A stretch of DNA of 64,000 bases from Pseudomonas taiwanensis DSM 21245 (GTDB lineage: Bacteria > Pseudomonadota > Gammaproteobacteria > Pseudomonadales > Pseudomonadaceae). Shown piece by piece: positions 1 to 11,299 of the stretch. The stretch's first letter is position 1. Every line of letters begins with the position of its first letter. The position numbers were made by a program, and so were the translations under genes. Under the pieces are notes generated by a model. That model did not search any database. It was not told the origin of the DNA and worked only from the letters and a program-made list of their open reading frames with translations. The stretch lies in the NCBI RefSeq assembly GCF_000425785.1, contig NZ_AUEC01000022.1, forward strand, positions 1-64,000, in the 5' to 3' direction.

Positions 1-101
1 TGTGACTATCAGTCCATACTCACAAGCACCCACACGAATTGCTTGATTCGATTTGTTAAAGAGCGTTTGGCTAAGAGCGTTTCGTCTCAACCGAGGCGCG
101 C
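1..101 (-). promoter_or_regulatory. rRNA operon leader with boxA (16S gene lies beyond the left edge)
   Basis: Read on the minus strand, this stretch follows three strong promoters and carries the antitermination motif GCTCTTTAACA at 54-64 (boxA). Such a motif is typical of the leader between rrn promoters and 16S rRNA in gammaproteobacteria. The 16S gene itself is not in the window. In P. aeruginosa an rRNA operon also lies next to the tyrS/tyrZ gene (from memory), which agrees. Confidence 0.8.
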
Positions 102-129
102 ATTCTACGCTTTCCTCATTTGCTGTCAA
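102..129 (-). promoter_or_regulatory. rrn promoter, proximal
   Basis: On the minus strand TTGACA (124-129) and TAGAAT (102-107) are separated by 16 bp and followed by a GC-rich discriminator, as expected for a growth-rate and ppGpp controlled sigma-70 rrn promoter. Confidence 0.8.
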
Positions 130-211
130 GCGTTTATTTTGAAGTTTTTTGCGAGAAACTCGTTTAGCTTCAAACACTTGACTCGCTGCGATCTCTCGTA
201 GCGGGAGGCGA

Positions 212-239
212 ATAATACAGCGTTTTAAAACGCTGTCAA
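212..239 (-). promoter_or_regulatory. rrn promoter, middle, with palindromic spacer
   Basis: On the minus strand TTGACA (234-239) and TATTAT (212-217) are 16 bp apart. Most of the spacer belongs to a perfect 20-bp palindrome at 217-236 centred on TTTTAAAA, which also overlaps the edges of both hexamers. Confidence 0.75.
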
Positions 240-332
240 CCACCTCTTTCAGCGCTTCCGATTGCTTTCTAAACGCTCAACCTGTTGATTAACAAGGAGT
301 TTTTCGTTTCGACTGCGTCGGAAGTGGGGCGC

Positions 333-360
333 ATTATAAGGGGATTCGAGAAGTGGTCAA
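333..360 (-). promoter_or_regulatory. rrn promoter, distal
   Basis: On the minus strand TTGACC (355-360) and a perfect TATAAT (333-338) are 16 bp apart. It is the third member of a tandem array pointing out of the left edge of the window. Confidence 0.7.
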
Positions 361-454
361 CCCCTAAATTCCATTAAACAGAAATAATTGTGAAACGGGG
401 CCGCACGCCGTTGGCCGCTCGGTGTTGAGGCGGTCGGCCGTTAGGGACGCGCCA

Positions 455-490
455 TAAAAAAGCGGGGAGGCCTGTTGCCCCCCCCCGCTT
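455..490 (-). terminator. tyrS terminator
   Basis: On the minus strand AAGCGGGG (483-490) pairs with CCCCGCTT (460-467) and is followed by a T tract (455-461). It sits 28 bp beyond the tyrS stop codon and before the rrn promoters. The loop contains part of a run of nine G on that strand. Confidence 0.8.
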
Positions 491-517
491 CTATATAGCT
501 GCAACACCTGCAAGCGA

Positions 518-1717
518 TCACTCAGCCTTGAGGGTAACCCGCGCAAATGCCTTCTTGCCGGCCTGGCACACATGAGTCGCGCCAATTGCAAACATGAAAT
601 CTCGCTCAACCACCGCGCCATCGACCTTCACTGCTCCGGCACCGAGCAGATCCCGCGCCTGAGCCGAGTTCTTGACCAGACCAGCCCGGTTCAGCACCGC
701 GGCAATCGGCAGGTCTTCAGTTGCACTCACCTCGACCTCCGGTAGATCTTCCGGCAGCTCACCTTCCTTCATGCGGTTACCCGCCGCACGGTGAGCATTG
801 GCAGCCGCCTCTTCACCATGGAAACGCGCAACGATTTCTTCCGCCAGCTTGATCTTGATGTCCCGCGGGTTCGCACCATTGGCAACATCAGTCCGGAACT
901 GATCGATTTCTTCCATCGAACGGAAGCTCAGCAGCTCGAAGTAACGCCACATCAACGTATCCGGAATCGATACCAGCTTGCTGTACATCACACCCGGCGC
1001 TTCCTGGATGCCCACGTAGTTGCCCAGCGACTTGGACATCTTCTTCACGCCATCGAGCCCTTCGAGCAACGGCATGGTCACGATGTTCTGCGCTTCCTGG
1101 CCATAGGCCCGCTGCAGCTCACGCCCCATCAGCAGGTTGAACTTCTGGTCGGTACCACCCAGCTCGACGTCAGCCCTCAACGCCACGGAGTCATAGCCCT
1201 GCACCAGTGGGTAGAGGAACTCGTGGATGGCAATCGGCTGGTTGGTGGTGTAGCGCTTGTCGAAGTCGTCGCGCTCGAGCATGCGCGCAACGGTGTACTG
1301 CGAGGCCAGGCGAATGAAGTCTGCCGGCGTCAGCTTGTCCATCCAGGTGGAGTTGAATGCGACTTCGGTCTTGGCCGGGTCGAGGATCTTGAACACCTGC
1401 TGCTTGTAGGTCTCAGCGTTTTCCAGTACTTGCTCGCGCGTCAGCGGTGGACGAGTCGCGCTCTTGCCGCTCGGATCGCCGATCATCCCGGTGAAATCAC
1501 CGATCAGGAAGATGACCTGGTGCCCAAGGTCCTGGAACTGGCGCAGCTTGTTGATCAGCACCGTGTGCCCCAAATGCAGGTCCGGGGCAGTCGGATCGAA
1601 GCCTGCCTTGATACGCAGAGGCTGGCCGCGCTTGAGCTTCTCCACCAGTTCCGACTCGACCAACACTTCTTCCGCACCGCGCTTGATAAGCGCCAGCTGC
1701 TCTTCAACCGACTTCAT
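518..1717 (-). CDS. tyrS: Tyrosyl-tRNA synthetase (TyrZ-like branch)
   Basis: Charges tRNA-Tyr with tyrosine in the cytoplasm. The 399-residue protein has the class I signatures HLGH (near residue 47) and KMSKS (near 230), and a C-terminal S4-type RNA-binding segment. I place the start at the ATG at 1717, giving MKSVEEQ; the frame stays open 15 codons further upstream, but that extension lacks family resemblance. Position next to an rrn operon and an M23 peptidase matches the P. aeruginosa gene called tyrZ, one of two TyrRS genes there (from memory). The KMSKS form differs from the KFGKT form of E. coli TyrS. A terminator follows. Confidence 0.95.
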   Translation of the reverse strand: MKSVEEQLALIKRGAEEVLVESELVEKLKRGQPLRIKAGFDPTAPDLHLGHTVLINKLRQFQDLGHQVIFLIGDFTGMIGDPSGKSATRPPLTREQVLENAETYKQQVFKILDPAKTEVAFNSTWMDKLTPADFIRLASQYTVARMLERDDFDKRYTTNQPIAIHEFLYPLVQGYDSVALRADVELGGTDQKFNLLMGRELQRAYGQEAQNIVTMPLLEGLDGVKKMSKSLGNYVGIQEAPGVMYSKLVSIPDTLMWRYFELLSFRSMEEIDQFRTDVANGANPRDIKIKLAEEIVARFHGEEAAANAHRAAGNRMKEGELPEDLPEVEVSATEDLPIAAVLNRAGLVKNSAQARDLLGAGAVKVDGAVVERDFMFAIGATHVCQAGKKAFARVTLKAE

Positions 1718-1753
1718 AGACAGACCCGCAAGGCTCAGATTCAAGGGGAGCCA

Positions 1754-1781
1754 ACCATACAAGATCGGCCATCAAATACAA
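1754..1781 (-). promoter_or_regulatory. Possible tyrS promoter
   Basis: On the minus strand TTGTAT (1776-1781) and TATGGT (1754-1759) are 16 bp apart, 37 bp upstream of the chosen tyrS ATG. The match is only moderate. Confidence 0.35.
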
Positions 1782-1932
1782 GTTTCGCAAAGGAATGTGA
1801 CCCGGGTGAAGCCTTCCGGCGTCTATGCGCCCTTGCGCGAAAATGGATTTGGTTATATTTTATACAGTTATTTCATCTTCATCATGTCATTCATCTTTTC
1901 CATATTCATTTTTCTTCAAAGCCACCTTACCT

Positions 1933-4450
<2,518 letters not shown>

Positions 4451-4465
4451 TCCCCTGCAGAAAGC

Positions 4466-4493
4466 AAAACGCCGCGCAATTGCGCGGCGTTTT
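4466..4493. terminator. Bidirectional terminator between anmK and erpA
   Basis: A perfect 28-bp palindrome: AAAACGCCGCGCAA followed by its complement TTGCGCGGCGTTTT. It can serve anmK on the plus strand and erpA on the minus strand, which converge here. Confidence 0.85.
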
Positions 4494-4507
4494 CGTATGG
4501 CCGAAGC

Positions 4508-4858
4508 TCAGATCGAGAACGAGGAGCCACAGCCACAGGTGGTAGTAGCGTTGGGGTTCTTGATCACGAAGCGCGAGCCTTCCAGGCCTTCCTGGTAGTC
4601 CACCTCGGCACCCGCCAGGTACTGGAAGCTCATTGGGTCGACGACCAGGGAAACGCCTTCGCGCTCGACGATGGTGTCATCCTCGGCCACATCTTCATCG
4701 AAGGTGAAACCGTACTGGAAGCCCGAGCAGCCGCCACCCGTCACGAATACACGCAACTTCAGGCGATCGTTGCCTTCCTCGGAAACCAGTGTCTTCACCT
4801 TTTGCGCAGCCCCGTGAGTGAACTCCAACGCGGTGGGGGTGAAGGTTTCGACGCTCAT
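4508..4858 (-). CDS. erpA: Iron-sulfur cluster insertion protein ErpA (A-type carrier)
   Basis: Carries and inserts Fe-S clusters into apo-proteins, including isoprenoid synthesis enzymes. The 116-residue protein has the three conserved cysteines C44 (GGGCSGF) and C108/C110 (TTCGCGSSF). I chose the ATG at 4858 because GGGAG lies just upstream; the frame is open further but gives no family match. It is monocistronic by appearance, convergent with anmK and followed by the shared terminator. Confidence 0.95.
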   Translation of the reverse strand: MSVETFTPTALEFTHGAAQKVKTLVSEEGNDRLKLRVFVTGGGCSGFQYGFTFDEDVAEDDTIVEREGVSLVVDPMSFQYLAGAEVDYQEGLEGSRFVIKNPNATTTCGCGSSFSI

Positions 4859-4961
4859 GTTGATTCTCCCGGCGCACTGCCGCCATAAAACTCGATGGTG
4901 CGCATTATCCGCTTCTCCGAGAAAATCGGTCAAGAATTGTGCTGCTTTAGTCGCGCCCAAC

Positions 4962-4986
4962 AAAAAGGCCCGCACAAGGCGGGCCT
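4962..4986 (-). terminator. argC terminator
   Basis: On the minus strand AGGCCCGC pairs with GCGGGCCT across a 5-nt loop and runs into TTTTT. It lies 17 bp after the argC stop codon. Confidence 0.85.
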
Positions 4987-5003
4987 CAGGAACGAGCTTG
5001 CGC

Positions 5004-6038
5004 TTACGGCAGCAGGCCGGCGTGGGACAGCCCCATGCGCTCGTCCAGGCCGAACAGGATGTTCAGGTTCTGGACAGCCTGGCCGGATGCGCCCTTGACC
5101 AGGTTGTCGATGACCGACAGCACCACCACCAGGTCGCCGCCCTGCGGACGGTGAACCGCAATACGGCAGACGTTGGCGCCTCGCACGCTGCGGGTTTCCG
5201 GGTGGCTGCCGGCTGGCATCACGTCGACGAACGGTTCATCGGCATAACGCTTCTCGAACAACGCTTGCAGGTCGACCGAGGTGTCGACGACGTTCGCGTA
5301 CAGGGTTGCGTGAATGCCGCGGATCATTGGCGTCAGGTGCGGCACGAAGGTCAGGCCGATGTCTTTCCCGGCCGCCAGGCGCAGGCCCTGGCTGATTTCC
5401 GGCAGGTGACGGTGCCCCTTGACCGCATAGGCCTTCATGCTCTCACCAGCCTCGCAGAACAGTGAGCCTACGGCAGCGCCACGGCCGGCACCGCTAACGC
5501 CCGATTTGCAGTCGGCGATCAATCGCGACGGATCGGCCAGCCCAGCTTCGAGCAGCGGCAGGAAGCCCAGTTGGGTAGCGGTCGGGTAGCAGCCCGGCAC
5601 TGCAATCAGACGCGCCTGGCGAATCTTCTCACGGTTGACTTCAGGCAAGCCGTATACCGCATCCTTGAGCAGCTCGGGTGCACCATGCGGCTGGCCATAC
5701 CACTTGCCCCATTCCACGGCATCCTGCAGGCGGAAATCGGCGGACAGGTCGATCACCTTGGTGCCGGCAGCCAGCAACTCGCCGGCCAGGGCGTGTGCAA
5801 CGCCATGGGGGGTGGCGAAGAACACGACGTCGCAGGCACCCAGCGTCTTGCTGTCCGGCACACTGAAGGACAGGCCATCGTAGTGGCCACGCAGGTTCGG
5901 ATACATGTCGGCAACCGCCACGCCCGCCTCGGAGCGCGAAGTGATGACCGCCACCTCGGCCTGTGGATGCTGTGCCAGCAGACGCAACAGTTCGACGCCG
6001 GTGTAACCCGTGCCGCCGACGATACCGACCTTGATCAT
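5004..6038 (-). CDS. argC: N-acetyl-gamma-glutamyl-phosphate reductase
   Basis: Reduces N-acetylglutamyl phosphate to the semialdehyde with NADPH in arginine synthesis. The 344-residue protein begins with a Rossmann motif (GGTGYTG, residues 8-14) and has the catalytic cysteine C150 in PGCYPTA. The size fits the type 1 ArgC family. A GGGGCAAG ribosome site precedes the ATG at 6038. It stands alone, with its own terminator, and is divergent from hemJ. Confidence 0.96.
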   Translation of the reverse strand: MIKVGIVGGTGYTGVELLRLLAQHPQAEVAVITSRSEAGVAVADMYPNLRGHYDGLSFSVPDSKTLGACDVVFFATPHGVAHALAGELLAAGTKVIDLSADFRLQDAVEWGKWYGQPHGAPELLKDAVYGLPEVNREKIRQARLIAVPGCYPTATQLGFLPLLEAGLADPSRLIADCKSGVSGAGRGAAVGSLFCEAGESMKAYAVKGHRHLPEISQGLRLAAGKDIGLTFVPHLTPMIRGIHATLYANVVDTSVDLQALFEKRYADEPFVDVMPAGSHPETRSVRGANVCRIAVHRPQGGDLVVVLSVIDNLVKGASGQAVQNLNILFGLDERMGLSHAGLLP

Positions 6039-6180
6039 AACGCTTGCCCCTTATCAACGAGCCGACTGGAAAGCGCACGATGATAGGGGGGCACGCCGCC
6101 TGTAACAACTCTTGGGGTGCCCCTTTGGGCGCTTGAGCTCTACTATCTGACGACCGTGAAAACCTGAAGGAACTCCCTCC

Positions 6181-6606
6181 ATGCTTTATCTATGGATCAA
6201 GGCACTGCACATCATCAGCGTGGTCTGCTGGTTTGCCGGCCTGTTCTACCTGCCAAGATTGTTCGTCTACCACGCCCAGAGCCAGGACAGCATCAGCCAG
6301 GAACGCTTCATCACCATGGAGCGCAAGCTGTATCGGGGCATCATGAACCCGGCGATGATCGCCACGTACGTGTTCGGCGCCTGGATGCTCTACCTCACTC
6401 CGGGCTGGCTCAGCCAAGGCTGGCTGCACGCCAAGCTCACCCTGGTGATCCTGCTGACCGGCTACCATCATATCTGCGGCGCCCAGCGCAAACGCTTCGC
6501 CAGCGGCAGCAATACCCGCAGCCATGTTTACTATCGCTGGTTCAACGAGGTCCCTGTGTTGTTCCTGTTGGGCATCGTGATTCTCGTGGTGGTCAAACCG
6601 TTCTGA
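6181..6606 (+). CDS. hemJ: Protoporphyrinogen IX oxidase HemJ
   Basis: Inner-membrane protein expected to oxidise protoporphyrinogen IX to protoporphyrin IX in haem synthesis. The 141-residue sequence has four hydrophobic segments and the conserved N-terminal stretch with H10 (KALHIIS) and the CWFAGLFYLPRLF segment typical of HemJ (formerly UPF0093). An AAGGA ribosome site precedes the ATG. The next gene begins 27 bp downstream, so they may form one transcript. Function rests on family similarity. Confidence 0.88.
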   Translation: MLYLWIKALHIISVVCWFAGLFYLPRLFVYHAQSQDSISQERFITMERKLYRGIMNPAMIATYVFGAWMLYLTPGWLSQGWLHAKLTLVILLTGYHHICGAQRKRFASGSNTRSHVYYRWFNEVPVLFLLGIVILVVVKPF

Positions 6607-6633
6607 CGACAAACCTGCCCGCAGGAGCCCTCC

Positions 6634-7590
6634 ATGCCTTTGCCTGCCTCGCTTGAGCAACGCCTGCGCCTCCCGGTGGTCGCAGCGCCGATGTTCCTGA
6701 TCTCCAACCCGCGCCTGGTCCTGGCTTGCTGTGCCAATGGCGTGGTGGGTAGCTTCCCAGCCCTGAACCAGCGCGACAGTGCCGGATTCAAGCGCTGGCT
6801 CGAAGAGATCGAGCAGGCTTTGCAAGCAATGGCCGCGCCAGCGCCCTACGCCGTCAACCTTATCGTCCACCCTACCAACCCTCGCTTGCAGGCTGACCTG
6901 GCTTTGTGCGTCGAGCACCGAGTGCCGATCGTCATCACGAGTCTTGGTGCGGTGAAGGAGGTGGTGGATGCCGTGCACGGCTATGGCGGCGTGGTGTTCC
7001 ATGACGTCACCACACGGCGCCATGCCGAAAAGGCCGCCGAGGCTGGCGTCGATGGCCTGATCGCGGTAGCCGCCGGGGCTGGCGGTCACGCCGGCACCTG
7101 GAGCCCCTTCGCGCTGGTCGCGGAGATCCGCCAATTCTTCGACAAGACCGTGCTGCTGGCAGGCTGCATCAATCATGGCCATCAGATCCTCGCCGCCCAG
7201 CTATTGGGGGCAGACCTTGCCTACATGGGCACCCGCTTCATCGCCACGGCCGAAAGCCAGGCGCAGCCACAGTACAAACAGATGCTGCTCGATGCCCGTG
7301 CCGCGGATATCGTGCACACCCCAGCGGTGTCCGGCATTCCTGCCAGCTTCCTGCGCCAAAGCCTGCAGCAGGCGGGGTACGACATGGCCACCCTCGAGCG
7401 CGGCCACGAACAAGGCAAGCTCAAGCCGATCGACGACGAAGCCAAGGCATGGAAGACGGTATGGTCTGCTGGCCAGGGCGTGGGTGATATTCAGGACGTG
7501 CCTGGTGCAGCGGCACTGATCGAGCGCCTGCACGGCGAGTACCGGGCGGCTCTGGACCACAGCCTGGCGCTGCGTGACAAGGCCCTGTAG
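6634..7590 (+). CDS. Nitronate monooxygenase family flavoprotein
   Basis: A 318-residue TIM-barrel FMN protein of the nitronate monooxygenase (2-nitropropane dioxygenase) family. Such enzymes oxidise toxic propionate 3-nitronate-like compounds, but many members are uncharacterised. Seen: the N-terminal PVVAAPMFLISN segment, the GAGGHAG motif with the likely catalytic H152, and the GADLAYMGTRF phosphate-binding strand near residue 200. An AGGAG ribosome site precedes the ATG. The link to hemJ upstream and a dehydrogenase downstream is positional only; the true substrate is unknown. Confidence 0.85.
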   Translation: MPLPASLEQRLRLPVVAAPMFLISNPRLVLACCANGVVGSFPALNQRDSAGFKRWLEEIEQALQAMAAPAPYAVNLIVHPTNPRLQADLALCVEHRVPIVITSLGAVKEVVDAVHGYGGVVFHDVTTRRHAEKAAEAGVDGLIAVAAGAGGHAGTWSPFALVAEIRQFFDKTVLLAGCINHGHQILAAQLLGADLAYMGTRFIATAESQAQPQYKQMLLDARAADIVHTPAVSGIPASFLRQSLQQAGYDMATLERGHEQGKLKPIDDEAKAWKTVWSAGQGVGDIQDVPGAAALIERLHGEYRAALDHSLALRDKAL

Positions 7591-7657
7591 CAAAAGGCAA
7601 CACCTTGCCTGACCAAGCTGTACACTAGGCGCCCTCTTCAGCCCCCAGGAGCCTTGC

Positions 7658-8440
7658 ATGACCCGTTACGCCATGATTACTGGTGCTTCCAGCGGCCTGG
7701 GCCTGGCCCTGGCGGAAGCCCTGGCGCGGCGCGGTCGCAATTTGATCCTGGTAGCGCGCCAGCGCGAGACCCTTGAGCCGGTCGCCATCGAGCTCACCCA
7801 GCGCTTCGGCGTCGAGGTGCTGTTCCGCGCCTGCGACCTCAGCCAACCCTTGCGACTGTCAGGTTTCGTATTAGAGCTTGAGGAAGGCGAGCGGCGCATC
7901 GACCTGCTGGTGAACTGCGCCGGGCTGCGCAGCTATGGGCCATTTCTCGCCCATGAATGGGCCGACGAGCAAGATCTGCTGGAGGTCAACATCCTGGCCA
8001 TGAGTCGCTTGTGCCACGCGATTGGCAACCTGATGGCGGTGCAAGGTGGCGGGCAGATTCTCAACGTCGCGGGACTGGCCAGCGCGGCCCCCGGCCCTTG
8101 GATGGCGACTTATGCCGCCAGCAAGGCCTATGTACTGAGTTTTTCCGAGGCACTGCGCGAAGAGCTCAGGCGCACGGGCATCAAGGTCTCGGTACTCAAT
8201 CCTGGTCCCGTGCGTTCGTCCAGGCGCCCCATCCCGAGGCTCGAAGGCAAATCCCGTTGCCTGACGCCCGAAGAAGTTGCGCTTTACACCGTAAGAGCCC
8301 TCGACAAGAACCGCGCGCTGATCACCCCTGGCCGACGCAACCGCTGGCTGGCCTTCGTCCCACGCCTGCTGCCGCGCTGGCTGGTACGCAAGCTCGCAGG
8401 AGTGCTGCATCGGCGCTACTGCCCGATCGGCATGGAATAG
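7658..8440 (+). CDS. Short-chain dehydrogenase/reductase
   Basis: A 260-residue classical SDR with the cofactor motif TGASSGLG (residues 8-15), NCAG near residue 87, and the catalytic Y152 and K156 in YAASK. The absence of an acidic residue after the second strand, with ARQ in its place, suggests NADP(H). The C-terminal 40 residues are rich in Arg, Trp and Leu and may touch the membrane. A CAGGAGCC ribosome site precedes the ATG. The substrate cannot be told from sequence. Confidence 0.85.
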   Translation: MTRYAMITGASSGLGLALAEALARRGRNLILVARQRETLEPVAIELTQRFGVEVLFRACDLSQPLRLSGFVLELEEGERRIDLLVNCAGLRSYGPFLAHEWADEQDLLEVNILAMSRLCHAIGNLMAVQGGGQILNVAGLASAAPGPWMATYAASKAYVLSFSEALREELRRTGIKVSVLNPGPVRSSRRPIPRLEGKSRCLTPEEVALYTVRALDKNRALITPGRRNRWLAFVPRLLPRWLVRKLAGVLHRRYCPIGME

Positions 8441-8504
8441 CCACTGGGCGAGCGGCGCCCGGCTGAGTAAACTCGGCCCGGAACCTCACCATGGAGCAAG
8501 AGCT

Positions 8505-8843
8505 GTGGACGACTTATTCACCAGAATCATCAACCGGGAGATCCCGGCGAAGATCATCTATGAGGACGACCAGGTTCTGGCGTTCCACGATATCGCCCCC
8601 CAGGCGCCAGTGCATTTTCTGGTTATCCCGAAGAAACACATCCGCACCCTGAACGACCTGACCGAAGAGGACAAGGGCCTGGCCGGCCACATCCTGTTCA
8701 CCGCCCAGCGCCTGGCCAAGGAACTTGGCTGTGAAGACGGCTTCCGCGTGGTCATGAACTGCAACGAACTGGGTGGACAGACCGTCTACCACATCCACAT
8801 GCATGTGCTTGGCCAACGCCAGATGCACTGGCCTCCGGGCTGA
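8505..8843 (+). CDS. hinT: HIT family nucleotide-binding hydrolase (HinT-like)
   Basis: A 112-residue histidine-triad protein with HIHMH at residues 96-100, matching HinT-type purine nucleoside phosphoramidases. I chose the GTG at 8505 because GGAGCA lies 9 bp upstream; the ATG at 8491 is out of frame. The N-terminal TRIINREIPAKIIYED stretch is typical of the family. The physiological substrate is unknown. Confidence 0.9.
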   Translation: MDDLFTRIINREIPAKIIYEDDQVLAFHDIAPQAPVHFLVIPKKHIRTLNDLTEEDKGLAGHILFTAQRLAKELGCEDGFRVVMNCNELGGQTVYHIHMHVLGQRQMHWPPG

Positions 8844-8908
8844 TCCAGGGCAAGCGACCCTGATCCGATTGCGGTAAACTGTCGGGCACACTCTAGCGGA
8901 GGTGCCCG

Positions 8909-9556
8909 ATGGCTACCGAACGTCACTACTCGCCGCTCGACCGCTTGTTGCTGCAGGCCGATACCGCCATGCGCACCTTGCTGCCTTTCAGCGGCCAACC
9001 TTCCCGACCCTCCCCGGCCATCGTCCAGCCAGATGTCGAACTGGATGAAAGCCAGGCTCGTCACATCGCCGGCCTGATGCGGGTCAACCATACCGGTGAG
9101 GTGTGCGCCCAGGCGCTGTACCAGGGCCAGGCCCTGACGGCCAAGCTGCCGCAGGTACGCAAGGCCATGGAGCATGCCGCCGAGGAAGAAGTCGACCACC
9201 TGGCCTGGTGCGAACAGCGCATCCGCCAACTGGGCAGCCACCCGAGCGTGCTCAACCCATTGTTCTATGGCATGTCGTTCGGCATTGGCGCACTCGCCGG
9301 CCTGGTCAGCGACAAGGTCAGCCTGGGCTTCGTGGCTGCCACCGAGCATCAGGTGTGCAAGCATCTGGACGAGCATCTGGAACAGATCCCGCAAGAGGAC
9401 GAGAAATCGCGCGCCATTCTCGAACAGATGCGCGTCGACGAAGAGCAACATGCCGAATCGGCCCTCGAAGCCGGTGGTTACCGTTTCCCCGCACCTGTGC
9501 GCTTTGGCATGAGCCTGCTGGCCAAAGTCATGACCAAGAGCACCTATCGCATCTAG
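8909..9556 (+). CDS. coq7: 3-demethoxyubiquinol 3-hydroxylase Coq7
   Basis: Membrane-associated di-iron hydroxylase of ubiquinone synthesis (demethoxyubiquinol to hydroxylated product). The 215-residue protein shows all expected iron ligands: E64 (NHTGE), E94 and H97 (EEEVDH), E146, E178 and H181 (DEEQH). A strong GGAGGTG ribosome site precedes the ATG. The next gene begins 10 bp after its stop. Pseudomonads use Coq7 in the step for which E. coli uses the flavoprotein UbiF. Confidence 0.95.
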   Translation: MATERHYSPLDRLLLQADTAMRTLLPFSGQPSRPSPAIVQPDVELDESQARHIAGLMRVNHTGEVCAQALYQGQALTAKLPQVRKAMEHAAEEEVDHLAWCEQRIRQLGSHPSVLNPLFYGMSFGIGALAGLVSDKVSLGFVAATEHQVCKHLDEHLEQIPQEDEKSRAILEQMRVDEEQHAESALEAGGYRFPAPVRFGMSLLAKVMTKSTYRI

Positions 9557-9566
9557 GGCCAATACC

Positions 9567-10607
9567 ATGACGGACCGCATCGACGCCAAGGACCTGGCGC
9601 GCGCCGTGCAAGCCGGCATCCTCCAGCCGGGCCAGGACCAGGCCCTGCTGGCATTCCTGCAACAGCCTCCGGTCCCACGCGGCACGCTGCAACTGGCCCA
9701 CGTGGCGTTCTATTTCGGCGCCCTGCTGATCATGGGTGCCATGGGCTGGTTGCTGACCGAAGCCTGGATGCGTATTGGCGACGGCGCCCTGCTGGCCATC
9801 GCCATGCTGTACATCGTGCTAATGACCCTCTTCGCGCTCGGCCTGCAACGACGCCATCAACCCATCGCTGCCGGGGTGCTGGCCGCGGTCGCGGTAAGCA
9901 TCGTGCCGCTGGCCGTCTTCGCCATCGAGCGTATGGCGGGGTGGTGGCCCATGGGCGACACGCAAACGGATTACCACCAGTACTACCGCTATGTGCAAGG
10001 CGGTTGGCTGTTGATGGAGGCCGCCACGGTGCTGGCAGGGCTGCTCATGCTGCGCCTGATCCCCTACCCGTTCATCGTCATGCCGATCGCCTTGGCCTTG
10101 TGGTTCATGTCGATGGACCTGAGCGAATGGTTCTACGGCTCGCCGTTGAGCTGGGAGCAACGCCGCACGGTATCACTGTGGTTTGGCCTTGGGCTGCTGC
10201 TGGCGGTGTTGATTCTGGACGGACGCACCCGCCAGGATTATGCCCACTGGGGTTATCTGGCCGGGCTGGCGGCATTCTGGGGCGGGCTGACATTGCTGGA
10301 CAGCGGGAGCGAACTGGGCAGGGCGATGTACTGTGTGATCAACCTTGGGCTGATGGGCATGGCGGTGCTGCTGCGCCGACCGGTCTTCATGGTGTTCGGC
10401 GCGCTTGGCGTGGCGGCATACCTGGGTTACTTGTCGTACGACGTGTTTGCCGAATCCCTGTTATTCCCGGTAGTACTGACCTTGATCGGGCTGGGAGTGA
10501 TCGGCCTGGGTCTGGCGTATCAGAAACGGCGAGAACAACTGAGCCAGGCCGTCCGGGGGCGCTTGCCGCAATGGTTGCTGACTGCCCTGCCAGCACTGCG
10601 AAATTGA
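9567..10607 (+). CDS. Polytopic membrane protein, DUF2157-like
   Basis: A 346-residue inner-membrane protein. After a soluble N-terminal segment of about 45 residues there are roughly nine or ten hydrophobic helices. The overall plan (N-terminal helix, then paired helices with short loops) resembles DUF2157 proteins. It starts 10 bp after coq7, so it is probably translated from the same transcript. I cannot assign a function. Confidence 0.7.
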   Translation: MTDRIDAKDLARAVQAGILQPGQDQALLAFLQQPPVPRGTLQLAHVAFYFGALLIMGAMGWLLTEAWMRIGDGALLAIAMLYIVLMTLFALGLQRRHQPIAAGVLAAVAVSIVPLAVFAIERMAGWWPMGDTQTDYHQYYRYVQGGWLLMEAATVLAGLLMLRLIPYPFIVMPIALALWFMSMDLSEWFYGSPLSWEQRRTVSLWFGLGLLLAVLILDGRTRQDYAHWGYLAGLAAFWGGLTLLDSGSELGRAMYCVINLGLMGMAVLLRRPVFMVFGALGVAAYLGYLSYDVFAESLLFPVVLTLIGLGVIGLGLAYQKRREQLSQAVRGRLPQWLLTALPALRN

Positions 10608-10612
10608 CGACT

Positions 10613-10675
10613 GCCGGCAAGCCCGCCCTTACAGGCTTGCACCCTCCTTGCCGGCGATGGGCTGCAAAGCAGCCC
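10613..10675. repeat. REP-like inverted repeats between convergent genes
   Basis: GCCGGCAAG (10613-10621) is repeated inverted as CTTGCCGGC (10647-10655), and a tight hairpin GGGCTGC-AAA-GCAGCCC follows at 10659-10675. The same 17-bp hairpin occurs again at 17536-17552. It probably ends transcription of both the DUF2157 gene and the OsmC gene. Confidence 0.65.
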
Positions 10676-10687
10676 AAAGGGTGAAAA

Positions 10688-11110
10688 TCAACCCAGCTCT
10701 ACGATCTCGTAACCGTGGGTGATCTCAACGCCTGCACGCTCCAGCATGATCGATGCCGAGCAGTATTTCTCCGCCGACAGTTCGACAGCCCGTTTTACCT
10801 GGGCCTCTTTCAGACCACGCCCCTTCACCACGAAGTTCATGTGGATCTTGGTGAACACTTTCGGGTCTTCACTGGCGCGCTCTGCCTCCAGGAACGCTTC
10901 GCAGCTTTCCACTGCCTGGCGCGACTTTTTCAGAATGCTCACTACGTCGAAGCTGCTGCAGCCACCGAGGCCCAGCAGGAGCATTTCCATCGGGCGCACG
11001 CCCAGATTGCGACCACCCGCTTCGGGCGGACCGTCCATCACCACGACATGGCCGCTCCCGGACTCGCCGAGGAACATCGCTTCACCGGCCCACTGGATGC
11101 GTGCCTTCAT
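10688..11110 (-). CDS. OsmC/Ohr family protein
   Basis: A 140-residue OsmC-fold protein with the two peroxidatic/resolving cysteines C51 (GGCSSFD) and C117 (KYCSAS). Family members reduce organic hydroperoxides using thiols; this one resembles the YhfA branch, whose substrate is unclear. In E. coli yhfA also lies beside crp, and here crp starts on the opposite strand 190 bp away. The ribosome site AGGAG precedes the ATG at 11110. Confidence 0.85.
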   Translation of the reverse strand: MKARIQWAGEAMFLGESGSGHVVVMDGPPEAGGRNLGVRPMEMLLLGLGGCSSFDVVSILKKSRQAVESCEAFLEAERASEDPKVFTKIHMNFVVKGRGLKEAQVKRAVELSAEKYCSASIMLERAGVEITHGYEIVELG

Positions 11111-11299
11111 CTATCCGGACTCCTAAATATCGGAAAAGGGTGTCAGCTTAGACCTTGTGTGGCTGTCGGAAAAGATCAAGACGTGTCGCAATTGTGCCGA
11201 AACATCCCACAGTGTCTGATAAGCTGGCGCCAAATGACTGGCGTCAACCGTCAGGCATCCTAGAAAAAGCTCATACCTCACATCGAACAGGATTTCGTG

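Noticed and set aside
395..440. Hairpin potential between the tyrS terminator and the rrn promoters
   Set aside because: Only short, imperfect GC-rich pairing (CGGCC/GGCCG); no clear role.
11160..11240. Possible Crp site in the crp/osmC gap (TGTGC ... CCACA)
   Set aside because: The half-sites are 9 bp apart, whereas Crp needs 6 bp between TGTGA and TCACA. I could not support autoregulation from this.
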